Source: Campylobacter sp. US33a (GTDB lineage Bacteria > Campylobacterota > Campylobacteria > Campylobacterales > Campylobacteraceae). Taken from it: a stretch of 64,000 nt of DNA. Position 1 is the stretch's first letter; each line of letters starts with the position of its first letter. Location: contig NZ_RYYL01000008.1 in the NCBI RefSeq assembly GCF_004378855.1, positions 1 through 64,000 on the forward strand. The letters are read 5' to 3'. This document shows, piece by piece, positions 1 to 8,859 of this stretch. The notes beneath the pieces are model-generated. The model had not been told where the DNA came from and made no database searches. It worked only from the letters and a program-made list of their open reading frames with translations. A program made the position numbers and the translations under genes.

Positions 1-195
1 GAGCTTTTAAAGGAATTAAGCCATAATCTTTCTATGATCATGGTGACACACAATATGCAACAAGGCAAACGCGTGGCTGATTTTGTAGCATTTTTTCATT
101 TAGGAGAGCTTGTAGAATTTGGTGAAAGCAAGGAATTTTTTGAAAATCCAAAAGAAGAAAAAACCAAGGCTTATTTAAGCGGTGCTTTTGGGTGA
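1..195 (+). CDS. pstB: Phosphate ABC transporter ATP-binding protein PstB, C-terminal end
   Basis: Only the last 64 codons are present; the gene starts before the window. The fragment reads through a switch-histidine segment ([10 protein letters not shown]) followed by the [16 protein letters not shown] segment and ends in LSGAFG, the usual tail of PstB. PstB is the cytoplasmic ATPase of the PstSCAB high-affinity phosphate importer. The Walker A and signature motifs lie outside the window, so the assignment rests on the tail alone. In C. jejuni, pstB is followed by small hypothetical genes and then a MATE exporter, which fits the genes downstream here. Confidence 0.85.
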   Translation, partial: ELLKELSHNLSMIMVTHNMQQGKRVADFVAFFHLGELVEFGESKEFFENPKEEKTKAYLSGAFG

Positions 196-497
196 GATTT
201 TTAATATTAATTTTTTTATTCCATCTATAAACCTTATTTGACAAAGACTTTTTTATAAAATAGGGGAGGGTAAGATAAATTTCTCTTTCCTTATTTTAAA
301 GATAAAATAATATAAATTTAAATCCTTATTTTTTGAAAAATAAAATAAACTTAAAATTTGAAATTTAAAAATTTTTAAATTAAAAATTTATTGTTTTGAT
401 GTGTTTATAATAGCATTTGTTTTTATTGTATTAAAATTATTACTTGTAGTATATAATTTTGTTACTTGGAAATTTTTCAAATATTTGGAGAAACAAA
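196..497. other. Intergenic stretch between pstB and the 498 gene
   Basis: About 300 bases of very AT-rich DNA without a credible reading frame. The only element I can point to is a TATAAT box at 452-457 ahead of the broken gene at 498. There is no convincing hairpin terminator directly after pstB. Confidence 0.6.
452..457 (+). promoter_or_regulatory. Candidate sigma-70 -10 box for the 498/849 gene pair
   Basis: TATAAT lies about 40 bases before the ATG at 498, preceded by AT-rich periodic sequence as is usual for Campylobacter vegetative promoters, which lack a clear -35 box. A GGAG ribosome site at 487-490 follows. Confidence 0.45.
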
Positions 498-843
498 ATG
501 AGCAAAAAAAGAATTACACGAAAAGCTAATATTTGCTATTGAGTGTCAAGATGTTGAAGGTGTCATTGAAGCTATTAGAGAGGGTGCTGAAGTAAATGAT
601 AAAGTCATTAATAGAGCTTATGCATTTTTAGAAAGTTTAGAAATAGAATATGCCGATGATAAAGCCCTTTATGCTGGCCGCACTGCTAAAAATTCAGATC
701 AAGATTATATTTATAGAATTGTTACAAGATATGCTAAGGGGCAAAAGCTTGATACTATAATAAATACCATGTTTAATAGAAAAACTAACCCTCTTAAAAG
801 TAAAGGGGAAATAATTACACCTAAAATAAAAGAGAACTCATAA
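498..843 (+). pseudogene. Small hypothetical gene broken by a frameshift in an A7 run
   Basis: The ATG at 498 follows a GGAG ribosome site (487-490) and opens MSKKRITRKANICY before a stop. One base less in the A7 run at 504-510 would give a frame starting MSKKELHEKLIFAIECQ. That frame stays open for about 115 codons to the TAA at 841-843. Its protein would be acidic and helical, with a segment (DVEGVIEAIREGAEVND) that resembles an ankyrin-type helix pair. The stop lies five bases before the next start at 849, so the two genes look like one transcript. The change could be a real inactivation, an on/off repeat state or a sequence error. Confidence 0.6.
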
Positions 844-848
844 AACTA

Positions 849-2546
849 ATGAATAAGAAAAGACAGTATTTAGGTGATATTGATATTTCAAATATTAAAG
901 ATTTTTCAGAATTATTTACAGGTGTAAATAGAACAGATTTTGGTGGAATAGAACTTTGGGATACAAGCCATGTAGTAAATATGTATGGTATGTTTGAAGG
1001 GTTTGATTTTAGTGAAATTAAAAGCGACAGTCCTTTATTTGACTGGATAAGCAATATGGATACTTCCAATGTAAGTGATATGGGATATATGTTTTCTAAA
1101 TCAACTGGTTTTGATACTGATATAAGCAAATGGAACACTTCCAAGGTATTAAATATGAGCTATATGTTTTTAGAAGCAGAAAGTTTTAATCAGGATATTA
1201 GTTCATGGGATACTTCTAATGTATTATGTATGGTACATATGTTTGATGGGGCAAAAAGCTTTAAACAAAATATAGATAACTGGGATATTAGTGGCATAAA
1301 TAAAGATTACAGGAAAACTAATGAGAAAAAATATAATTTCTTAAATAATGAACAATTATGTGACTATAAACCATATGAAAATTGCCCTACACAGCCTAAA
1401 TGGCTGAAACCATGTAAAAAAGAAAATGGTAAGTATAAACCTGATACAAAACTGGAATTAATAATACTTGTAAAAGATAAAAATATAAATCTTGGTGATA
1501 TTGATATATCTAATATTGATGATTTATCCCTATTGTTTATAAACTGTGAAAGAGATTTTAGTGGCATAGAATCATGGAATACAAGCCATGTGGTAAATAT
1601 GAGCCATATGTTTGCATATAGCAATATGAACCAGGATATTGGTATGTGGGATACATCAAAAGTAACATATATGGACGGTATGTTCCAAAATACACCTTTT
1701 AACCAAAATATAAATAACTGGAATATATCTAATGTAAAAGATTTGAGCTCTATGTTTTATTGTGCAGAAGATTTTAATCAGCCTCTTGATAAGTGGGATA
1801 CAAGCTGTGTAGAAAGTATGCATGACATGTTTTGTAGAGCTGTAAAATTTAATCAAGATATTGGCTTGTGGAACACATCAAAAGTGAAAGATATGAGTGA
1901 TATGTTTAGTAATGCAGTAAGCTTTAATCAAAATATTAATAACTGGAATGTATCTAATGTTAAAAATATGTCATCTATGTTTTTCTATACAAAACAGTTT
2001 AATCAGCCCCTTGATAAATGGAATACAGGCAAAGTTACAAATATGGAGTCAATGTTTCAATCAAGCAAAAGATTTAATCAAAATATCAGCTCATGGAATG
2101 TATCACATGTTAAAAATTTTTCATATATGTTTAGCGAAACAGAAGATTTTAACCAGCCTCTTAATGGGTGGGATATAACAGGTACAACATCATTGAGATA
2201 TATGTTTAGTGAGGCAAAATCATTTAATTCACCACTTAATGAATGGGATACATCTAAAATAAAAGATATGACTGGCATGTTTCAACTAACTGAGAAATTT
2301 AACCAACCACTTAGTGACTGGGATGTATCAAATGTAGAAACTATGCATGCTATGTTTTCTGAAAGTAAAAGCTTTAATCAAGATATAAGCAGCTGGAATT
2401 TAAAAAGTATAAAAGATTTAAGCTATTTTTTACATAAAGCAGAAGCTTATACATACAGCCTTAAAAGCTGGCGACTTAATAAAAGAGTTGTTGATAAATA
2501 TTATATAGTAGAAGGTACAAATATAGAAGAACCTACATGGTATTGA
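849..2546 (+). CDS. BspA-type repeat protein (DUF285 repeats), two fused modules
   Basis: The 565-residue protein is built almost wholly of units of about 25 residues. Each has a W(D/N)TSxV core, then MxxMF, then FNQ, which is the DUF285 type found in BspA-like surface proteins. Four units fall in residues 30-150 and about twelve in 235-550. Residues 176-187 (PYENCPTQPKWL) look like the end of one such protein. Residues 195-230 (KYKPDTKLEL then LGDIDIS) look like the start of a second, so the gene seems to be a fusion or internal duplication. No signal peptide or membrane segment is visible, so surface location is not supported. No clear ribosome site precedes the ATG, which may depend on coupling to the gene ending at 843. 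Function unknown; protein binding is the usual guess for the family. Confidence 0.8.
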   Translation: MNKKRQYLGDIDISNIKDFSELFTGVNRTDFGGIELWDTSHVVNMYGMFEGFDFSEIKSDSPLFDWISNMDTSNVSDMGYMFSKSTGFDTDISKWNTSKVLNMSYMFLEAESFNQDISSWDTSNVLCMVHMFDGAKSFKQNIDNWDISGINKDYRKTNEKKYNFLNNEQLCDYKPYENCPTQPKWLKPCKKENGKYKPDTKLELIILVKDKNINLGDIDISNIDDLSLLFINCERDFSGIESWNTSHVVNMSHMFAYSNMNQDIGMWDTSKVTYMDGMFQNTPFNQNINNWNISNVKDLSSMFYCAEDFNQPLDKWDTSCVESMHDMFCRAVKFNQDIGLWNTSKVKDMSDMFSNAVSFNQNINNWNVSNVKNMSSMFFYTKQFNQPLDKWNTGKVTNMESMFQSSKRFNQNISSWNVSHVKNFSYMFSETEDFNQPLNGWDITGTTSLRYMFSEAKSFNSPLNEWDTSKIKDMTGMFQLTEKFNQPLSDWDVSNVETMHAMFSESKSFNQDISSWNLKSIKDLSYFLHKAEAYTYSLKSWRLNKRVVDKYYIVEGTNIEEPTWY

Positions 2547-2939
2547 TTTTAAAATAGATTTGTTGCACATAAATATTAATAAAATAACATAAAATGAAGA
2601 TTGTATAAAAATTTTTATTACAATCTTTTATTTATTTTAAAACAATGTCAAGATTGTGGTGTTTAAATAAGATAAATATTTGTAAATTTATTTATGGACT
2701 ATATGCAAAATTTCAAAAATGTTGACACTATTATCATAGCATTTAAAAAAAACATTCATAAAATTCTTAAAAAATTATTATAAAATCATCACTATAAAAA
2801 ATAAATTTTTAAGCTAGAAAAGATACAACAATGCTTTTTTTCTTTTTAAGTTTTTAGCACATCTTTGAGTATAAAATTTGTCTAGATAAGTTTAAATTTG
2901 ATATAATCTCAGATTTTAGAAAATTTATAAAGAATAATC
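2547..2939. other. Intergenic stretch before the MATE gene
   Basis: About 390 AT-rich bases with no reading frame, no RNA gene I can recognise and no strong hairpin. A TATAAT box at 2902-2907 lies 33 bases before the MATE start and is the likely promoter of that gene. Confidence 0.55.
2902..2907 (+). promoter_or_regulatory. Candidate -10 box for the MATE exporter operon
   Basis: TATAAT preceded by TTTAAATTTGA, the T-rich periodic upstream pattern of Campylobacter sigma-70 promoters. The predicted transcript would start about 25 bases before the ATG at 2940. Confidence 0.5.
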
Positions 2940-4256
2940 ATGGTAAAAAAACAACTTTCTCTAACAAGACTTAGTCTTCCTATTTTTGGAGATTTACTTT
3001 CAAAGTATTTAACTATCATCATCAATACCGCCATGGTTTCGCATTATTCGAATTTTTTAGTCGGTGCTATGGGGGCAGGAAATCAAATTTTAGATCTTTT
3101 TATAACGATTTTTAGCTTTTTAAGCGTGGGTTGTAGTGTAGTGATCGCCCAAGCTATCGGTGCAAGAGATTACGCATTAGCAAGAAAAGCTATTCATCAA
3201 AGTTTATTTTTAAATGCACTTTTGGGTTTTGTGTGCGGTAGTTTGATTTTATGGCACGGAGAGTATTTGCTTTATCTTTTAAAAATTCCACAAGAACTGC
3301 TTAAAGATAGTGAAATTTATTTACATATGCTTGCAATTTGTTTGTTTTTTGATGCGATAGGCATTGTATTAGCAGCTATTGTAAGGGTTTATAATATGGC
3401 TTATTGGGTTATGTTTATAGGCTTTTTGATGGATGTAGTTGTGATTGGGGGAAATTATTATGTCTTGCATTTTACAAATTTAGAGCTTTTTGGAGTAGGG
3501 CTTAGCAATATCGCAGCAAGAATAGTCGCCATCGTTGCTTTGTTTGTGATACTTTTTTATAAACTAAAAATTCATCTTAAAATCAAAGAAATGATAGCTT
3601 TAGAAAAGGCAGTTCTTAAGAAAATTTTAAATATAGGTGGCTTTTCAGCAGGAGAAAATTTACTCTGGATCGTGCAATACACCATAGCTTTTTCTTTTGT
3701 GGCAAGTTTAGGCAAAGAGAATTTAAGTGTGCAAACGATTTATTTTCAAATTTCTATGCTTATTATGTTAATAGGTCAGGCCATTAGCATTGCAAATGAA
3801 ATTATTGTGGGTAAATTAGTTGGTGCAAGATATATAAATATCGCTTATAAACATGCTTGGCGTGCTTTATATTTTAGCGTGATAGCCAGTGCTTTGGTAG
3901 CGATAGCTAATTATGCTTTAAAAGATTTTACTATGGATTTTTTAGATCTAAAACAGGTGTTTAGAGAATTAATGCTTCCATTGTTCGCACTTTCTATTTT
4001 TCTTGAAATTTCACGCACTTTTAATATAGTAATGGTAAATGCCTTAAGAGCAAGCGGGGATGCTAAATTCCCATTTTTTAGCGGACTGGTTTTTATGATG
4101 GGTGTTTCTTTACCGGTGGGTTATGTGCTTTGTTTTTACGCAGGACTTGGAATTTTAGGAGTTTGGATAGGTTTTTGTGCAGATGAGTTTTTGCGTGGGC
4201 TTGTGAATGCTTATAGATGGAAAAGTAAGAAATGGCAAGGCAAAGCTCTGGTGTGA
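2940..4256 (+). CDS. MATE family efflux transporter
   Basis: A 438-residue inner-membrane protein with about twelve hydrophobic segments and the usual MATE start (LSLTRLSLPIFGDLLSKYL). It also has the conserved segment around residues 38-75 (VGAMGAGNQILDLF, then a block with SVGCSVVIAQAIGA) and its repeat in the second half (ISIANEIIVGKLVGAR). Members export drugs or metabolites in exchange for H+ or Na+; the substrate cannot be read from sequence. The gene overlaps the next reading frame by up to 25 bases, so both are probably one transcript. The neighbour order after pstB agrees with C. jejuni. The ribosome site before ATG 2940 is weak. Confidence 0.88.
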   Translation: MVKKQLSLTRLSLPIFGDLLSKYLTIIINTAMVSHYSNFLVGAMGAGNQILDLFITIFSFLSVGCSVVIAQAIGARDYALARKAIHQSLFLNALLGFVCGSLILWHGEYLLYLLKIPQELLKDSEIYLHMLAICLFFDAIGIVLAAIVRVYNMAYWVMFIGFLMDVVVIGGNYYVLHFTNLELFGVGLSNIAARIVAIVALFVILFYKLKIHLKIKEMIALEKAVLKKILNIGGFSAGENLLWIVQYTIAFSFVASLGKENLSVQTIYFQISMLIMLIGQAISIANEIIVGKLVGARYINIAYKHAWRALYFSVIASALVAIANYALKDFTMDFLDLKQVFRELMLPLFALSIFLEISRTFNIVMVNALRASGDAKFPFFSGLVFMMGVSLPVGYVLCFYAGLGILGVWIGFCADEFLRGLVNAYRWKSKKWQGKALV

Positions 4257-4894
4257 AAAGTTTTTATTTTTTAGATAAAGAGTTTTTTTATCAAGTAAAA
4301 AATATAAAATCTTTGCGTTTAAAACTTAACGAAAAAGGCGAATTTTACTTAAGTATTCCTAAATTTTATCCTTTAGAAAAGGTAAAAGAATTTTTAGCTA
4401 AAAATGAAGATTGGATACAAAAAACTTGGCAGAATTTTGAGAGCAAACAAAAAAATATAAACGAAAATGAAATTTATTTTTTAGGTAAAAAATATCTTTT
4501 AAATTTAAATGAAAATTTCAAAAAAACACAGATTTTAAAAGGTGAAATCAAAAGTGCCTCAAAAGAGGATTTTGAAAAATTTTTGCGTATGAATGCTAAG
4601 ATTATTTTTTCTTTTTATCTTCAAAAATGGAGTGAAAAAACAGGACTTCATTATACGCATTTAAGCATTAAAAAAATGAAAACGCGTTGGGGGTCTTGTA
4701 ACCATAAAAAAGGCTATATTAATCTAAATTTAAAACTTTTAGAAAAAAGCTTAAAAGCGATTGAATATGTGATTTTGCATGAACTAGCACATTTAAAATT
4801 TCCTAATCACAGCAAAGAATTTTATGGTTTTATTTTTGAATTTATGAGTGATTTTAAAGATAGAGAAAAAATGTTTAAAATAAGTTTTAAATAA
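4232..4894 (+). CDS. YgjP-like zinc metallopeptidase domain protein (DUF45)
   Basis: Residues 151-193 carry the family hallmark: TRWGSC, then HELAH at 183-187 and a third possible zinc ligand in PNH at 191-193. This is the gluzincin-like arrangement of the YgjP/WTP family. Length 220 is typical. The first half (residues 1-110) is basic and lacks known motifs. No signal peptide is present, so it should act in the cytoplasm. The start is uncertain: ATG 4232 lies inside the MATE gene, while a GTG at 4253 overlaps the MATE stop and would remove seven residues. Substrate unknown. Confidence 0.85.
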   Translation: MARQSSGVKSFYFLDKEFFYQVKNIKSLRLKLNEKGEFYLSIPKFYPLEKVKEFLAKNEDWIQKTWQNFESKQKNINENEIYFLGKKYLLNLNENFKKTQILKGEIKSASKEDFEKFLRMNAKIIFSFYLQKWSEKTGLHYTHLSIKKMKTRWGSCNHKKGYINLNLKLLEKSLKAIEYVILHELAHLKFPNHSKEFYGFIFEFMSDFKDREKMFKISFK

Positions 4895-4940
4895 ATAAAA
4901 AATTGTTAAAATAAGCACTCAAAAATTTAGGAAGATAATC

Positions 4941-5855
4941 ATGAAACGAAGAGAATTGTTAAAAATTGGAGCTTTAGGGCTTGGAGCTTTGGCTTTGCAA
5001 GGTTTTAGTATAGAAGCACAACGCAATGTTATCGATAGAAGCAAGGTAAATGCTTTATTGCTTTCGAGTTTATCTTATAATGGAATGGCTTATTTTGAGC
5101 ACGCTAAAACTTGGTTTATAGATTTTGTTCAAAAAAATCAACTTCAAGGTAAAAAAATTACTTTTATCCCTTATGGTGTTTTGAGTGAAAATTTTTCAGC
5201 TTATGAGAAATTTATCCAACAACAACTTGCTTTTTTAAATGTTGAAATTAAAAGTATTCATCATGAAAATCCTATACAAAGCATTAAAAATGCTGATGCT
5301 ATTGCTATTGGTGAAGGAAATTTGTTTGTTTTAATGCGTGATTTATATGATAGTGATATTATCCGTTTAATTAGAGAAAAAATTTTTTCAGGAACTCCTT
5401 ATATTGGTTGGGGGACGGGTGCTGCAGCAGCTAGTGATACCATTAAAACTGCTACAGATATGCCTATTGTAGAAATCAAGACTTTTAATTGTTTAAAAAT
5501 GCTTCCTTGTCAAATTACTCCGCATTTTTATTCTAAAACTATGGAATCAAATAGTGGACAAAAAAAACTAGAGGATTATTTAAATCAAAAATTTTCTTAC
5601 AATATTACTTCTTATGTTTCAAATTCAAACACTCAAAATAACGAGCAAATCGGTACTTTGGATTATGAAGAAAAAATAGGTGAATTTTTAGCTTTAAATC
5701 AAGATGGTAAAGTTTATGCATTAAAGGATAGCGCAGGACTTTTAATAGAGGGTCTAAATGCTAAGGCTTTAAGTGCCGAAGATGCGGGTGTATTTAAATT
5801 TGAGCATAAAAAAGAAACTCAGGCTTTAGAGAACGAACAAGATTTTGTTTATTAA
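4941..5855 (+). CDS. Tat-exported peptidase E-like (S51) protein lacking the serine nucleophile
   Basis: Residues 1-22 are a twin-arginine type signal (KRRELLKIGALGLGALAL). Residues 35-200 follow E. coli aspartyl dipeptidase PepE closely: GEGNLFVL where PepE has GGGNTFQL, then PYIGWGTGAAAA, TDMPIV and ITPHF. The catalytic Asp (173) and His (195) positions are kept, but the serine of the PepE GWSAG block is Gly158 here (GWGTG). Known S51 peptidases are cytoplasmic and need that serine. I infer a periplasmic protein that either uses Thr159 in an altered way or has lost peptidase activity and binds a ligand. It is about 75 residues longer than PepE, from the signal and a C-terminal tail. A hairpin terminator follows directly. 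Confidence 0.8.
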   Translation: MKRRELLKIGALGLGALALQGFSIEAQRNVIDRSKVNALLLSSLSYNGMAYFEHAKTWFIDFVQKNQLQGKKITFIPYGVLSENFSAYEKFIQQQLAFLNVEIKSIHHENPIQSIKNADAIAIGEGNLFVLMRDLYDSDIIRLIREKIFSGTPYIGWGTGAAAASDTIKTATDMPIVEIKTFNCLKMLPCQITPHFYSKTMESNSGQKKLEDYLNQKFSYNITSYVSNSNTQNNEQIGTLDYEEKIGEFLALNQDGKVYALKDSAGLLIEGLNAKALSAEDAGVFKFEHKKETQALENEQDFVY

Positions 5856-5865
5856 AATGACTCGA

Positions 5866-5892
5866 AAAAAGCATAAATTTTTTATGCTTTTT
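5866..5892. terminator. Bidirectional hairpin terminator between convergent genes
   Basis: A perfect 12-base stem (5866-5877 with 5881-5892) with a three-base loop and A- and T-rich flanks lies between the PepE-like gene and the convergent membrane-protein gene. It includes that gene's stop codon. Confidence 0.8.
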
Positions 5893-6589
5893 CATTTTCA
5901 CTTAGCTTTTTGTTATCCATAAAAAACCATTCGTATTTAAAAATCCACTCCCCGTTTTGTGAATTTCTTAAATCTTTAAAATTTACCCAGCCAATGATTT
6001 GTAAGATAAGTCCCACTATGCCAATAATAACACCAATCAACGCGATAAAAATAAATAAAGATAAAAATGCAATACTTTCATTATTGTATATGTATGTAGC
6101 TAAAAATACAAACACAGATATTGTCATCAAACCAAAACCTAAAACGCTTAATATATAACCCAAAAATAAAAATTTTTGATTAGTAATAAAACTTAACTTT
6201 TTATAAACAAAATACAAAAAAATAGTAGCCATTAACAGTAAAATTAAAGCAAACATTATATAAAAAATCAGCATCGAAAGATCAAGATTGAAGATGATTC
6301 TTTCAAAATCAGTATCAAAACTTTCAGCATCAAAAGTTAAAGTAAAAACAATTCCAAGTAAGCTTAAAAAAGCATTACAAGCAAGAACAACAAGGGCATT
6401 TCTAAACAAACTTTTGCTTTGTGAAAGTTTACTTAAATCATAACAAAACATAAATTGTGCCACCATAGCACCTATAGCAAAGATAAAGCCAAGATAAGGC
6501 GTACCCGATAAAACACTTGAGACATAAAAAATTGCAACCTTTTGTTTTACCTTTTTGATGTTTGAATACATTGTTAATTTTTCATCCAT
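5882..6589 (-). CDS. Hypothetical multi-pass membrane protein
   Basis: A 235-residue protein with about five hydrophobic segments (near residues 18-47, 63-87, 102-128, 139-163 and 174-202) and a short charged C-terminus. The first segment runs into AIGAMVAQFMFCYDL, and the last (IALIGVIIGIVGLILQIIG) resembles the small-residue-rich helices of DUF996-type proteins; I am not sure of that match. A good AAAAGGAG ribosome site precedes the start. It is transcribed alone or with nothing obvious upstream. Function unknown. Confidence 0.75.
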   Translation of the reverse strand: MDEKLTMYSNIKKVKQKVAIFYVSSVLSGTPYLGFIFAIGAMVAQFMFCYDLSKLSQSKSLFRNALVVLACNAFLSLLGIVFTLTFDAESFDTDFERIIFNLDLSMLIFYIMFALILLLMATIFLYFVYKKLSFITNQKFLFLGYILSVLGFGLMTISVFVFLATYIYNNESIAFLSLFIFIALIGVIIGIVGLILQIIGWVNFKDLRNSQNGEWIFKYEWFFMDNKKLSENEKA

Positions 6590-6632
6590 TTATACTCCTT
6601 TTAAAAATAAAAAGCAAGATTATATCAAAAAA

Positions 6633-6974
6633 TTAAGGTTTTTTAAGCACCGCACTCACTCTTTGAAATTTATCAAATTTGTTTAAGCTAAGTCTTATTA
6701 TAGAATCTTCTAAAGCACTTAAAGAATGAGGCACATTAGCATTTAGACTTATCATATCTAGTGTATTTAATTCTAGTTTTTGATTCTCTACTTCGAAAAT
6801 AATTTTTCCGCTTAAAACTTGCACATGGATAGAAAATGGGGCCTTATGCTCTTTCATTATACTTCCTTTGGCAAGTAAAATTTGGATTTCTTTACCACTC
6901 TTATTATCGATTAAAACATTGATTTTAACTTCATTTGGACTAAATTCGGCCTTGCTCCAATTTGTAATTTTCAT
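6633..6974 (-). CDS. Small single-domain cupin protein
   Basis: 113 residues with a cupin-fold pattern. Motif 1 is near residues 43-66 (KEHKAPFSIHVQVLSG) and motif 2 near 70-90 (LELNTLDMISLNANVPHSL). Only one or two of the usual metal-binding histidines are clear, so metal binding is uncertain. Cupins of this size are often small-molecule binding or stress-related; no substrate can be named. A TTCC-rich stretch on the plus strand (GGAAG on the coding strand) serves as ribosome site. Confidence 0.75.
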   Translation of the reverse strand: MKITNWSKAEFSPNEVKINVLIDNKSGKEIQILLAKGSIMKEHKAPFSIHVQVLSGKIIFEVENQKLELNTLDMISLNANVPHSLSALEDSIIRLSLNKFDKFQRVSAVLKKP

Positions 6975-7041
6975 TTCTTCCCTTTAATTTTGATAAAATA
7001 GGCTAAATTTTATCAAAATGGAAAAATAAATATATAGACTT

Positions 7042-7813
7042 GTGTTAATATTTTTTATATTTTTAAATTTAAATGTAAAAGATTTTACTTGCGATAAAGA
7101 GTTAAAAGCACATTCGCAAGAAAATATGCAAGAACAATTTGATTTTTATAAAAATTGTTTGAGCAAAAGGCTAAATTTAGATAAACATTATTATAAAGTA
7201 TTGCTTTGCAAGAGTGATGAAGAGTGCTTGCAAAAAAAGGTAGAGACTCATATCATCCTATTGTCTTTAACATTAAAAAAGTTCGTGAAAAACAAATCGA
7301 TTTTAAGCTTTTAGCTACAAATTTTAAAATCAGCGAAAACACAAAAACCATCGATATTTCCAATTTAGTTGCCACTAAAGGCGATAAAGAAAGTGTGAAA
7401 ATATATGTATTTGATAAAAATACCAACAAGCTCTTTATACCGCTTGTTTTTTGATGAAAATTGTTATAATCTAACAGATATGGATAGAAAATTTCGTCTT
7501 ATTCAAAAGATAAAATCAAATTTAGGAAATTTTGAGTTTGATAGCATAAAACTACCCAAAAAAGCAAAAAAACACTAGCATAGAAGAAATGATAAAAGAT
7601 ATTCCTCTTGGAGAAATTAAAGCCAATCTTAGCTCTTTAACAAAAAATAAAATAAGCAACGCAGATAGAATAAGTATGAAAATAACTTACAAATACTACC
7701 GATATTCTATGGATTATACTTACTACATAGAAGCTTTTAATTTAGAAAATCAAATTTATCTTATATATGTGAGCTTTAAGAGTAAAAATCACTCAAGGTA
7801 TCGCCTGCTCTAA
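7042..7813 (+). pseudogene. Hypothetical gene broken by three homopolymer frameshifts
   Basis: Three reading frames join into one protein of about 255 residues if each of three runs is changed by one base: A7 at 7232-7238 (eight needed), T6 at 7447-7452 (five needed), and the A7 ending near 7573 (six needed). The composite starts at GTG 7042 and contains DKELKAHSQENMQEQ, IDISNLVATKGDKES and SIEEMIKDIPLGEIK. It ends in SKNHSRYRLL. The N-terminus is hydrophobic. I do not recognise the family. All three lesions are single-base changes in homopolymers, so sequence error is as likely as decay. Confidence 0.6.
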
Positions 7814-7848
7814 TTTTGCGAAAATTCTTTTTAAGTTTTTTGCCTATT

Positions 7849-8859
7849 TTAACTTCTCCACCAAAAATCTTGCTCAAACTCACTTCCTATTTCATAAGCT
7901 TCACCCATTTTTGGCGTGATAAGTGGTAAATTTAGGTTTTCATAAAGAAATTTTACAACTTCATTCCACGCGTGAGTTCCTGCTAGAAATCTCCCCCAAT
8001 GTATAGGCATTAAAGCTTTTGCATTAAGATCTTTAGCTTCTTTTAAAATTTGCTCAGGAAAAGAATGAGAATATGGCCAAGCAGTATTAAATTGTCCGCT
8101 TTCAAGGCAGACTAAATCAAAATCACCAAAAAAGGTGCCAATTTTTTCAAAATGCGTAAAATATCCTCCGTCCCCACTAAAAAATACTTTTTTATTTACG
8201 CTTAAAAATTCTATCACAAAAGAAGCCCAAAGGCTTTTGTTTTTGCCATCACCTCTACTTGAGTTGTGCTGTGCGGGTGTTGCGGTGATTTTTATATCAT
8301 TAAACTCTATCCCACTCCACCAATCAAGCTCGATGATTTTTTTCTCACTCACTCCATAGCTTTTTAGATAATTTCCCACTTTTAAAGGTGTGATGAAAAA
8401 TTGTGCTTTTTCTTTTAGGGCTTTTACGCTTTTTTCATCTAAATGATCAAAATGCGAATGCGTGATAATTACAGCGAAAATTTCATCAAAATCATTTGCG
8501 CAAAAAAGCGGTGCATTTTTAAAAGCCTTGTTGATAAAAGAAAAAGGCGAAGCATGGGTATTAAAGACAGGATCGATTAAAATTTTGTATTTTTTATAAC
8601 TCACAAAAAGCGATGAGTGTCCAAGCCAAGTGATGTGTGGAGTATGAAAATGACTTAAATTGGGTTTTAAAAAAGGAAGTTTAAAAGTAGCAATAGCATC
8701 TTTTGGATAAAGATAATAATACTTTAAAACTTCTTTAAAAGACACTTTAAAATTATGAGAAAGCTCGTTTTCATTAAGAAATATTTCGTATTTTTTACCT
8801 TGTATTTTTTTGGCTTTTGGGCGTTCATTGCTAGAAAGATCGAATGATTTAAAATTCAT
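7849..8859 (-). CDS. Metallo-beta-lactamase fold hydrolase (NAPE-PLD/UlaG-like)
   Basis: The 336-residue protein has the order seen in NAPE-hydrolysing phospholipase D-like proteins: WLGHSSLFV near residue 78, LIDPVFNTHASPFSF near 95-110, and the zinc motif HSHFDHLD near 135-142. Further on come TPAQHNSSR near 192-200, FFSGDGGY near 228 and MPIHWGRF near 283. All five metal-binding positions appear intact. Bacterial members are cytoplasmic or membrane-associated and their substrate is usually unknown. No signal peptide. It faces away from tpsA, leaving a 300-base AT-rich gap. Confidence 0.85.
   Translation of the reverse strand: MNFKSFDLSSNERPKAKKIQGKKYEIFLNENELSHNFKVSFKEVLKYYYLYPKDAIATFKLPFLKPNLSHFHTPHITWLGHSSLFVSYKKYKILIDPVFNTHASPFSFINKAFKNAPLFCANDFDEIFAVIITHSHFDHLDEKSVKALKEKAQFFITPLKVGNYLKSYGVSEKKIIELDWWSGIEFNDIKITATPAQHNSSRGDGKNKSLWASFVIEFLSVNKKVFFSGDGGYFTHFEKIGTFFGDFDLVCLESGQFNTAWPYSHSFPEQILKEAKDLNAKALMPIHWGRFLAGTHAWNEVVKFLYENLNLPLITPKMGEAYEIGSEFEQDFWWRS

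Noticed and set aside
849-2546. Repeats in the BspA-like gene as a CRISPR or DNA repeat array
   Set aside because: The repetition is at protein level (about 25-residue units) with diverged codons and no identical direct repeats separated by unique spacers.
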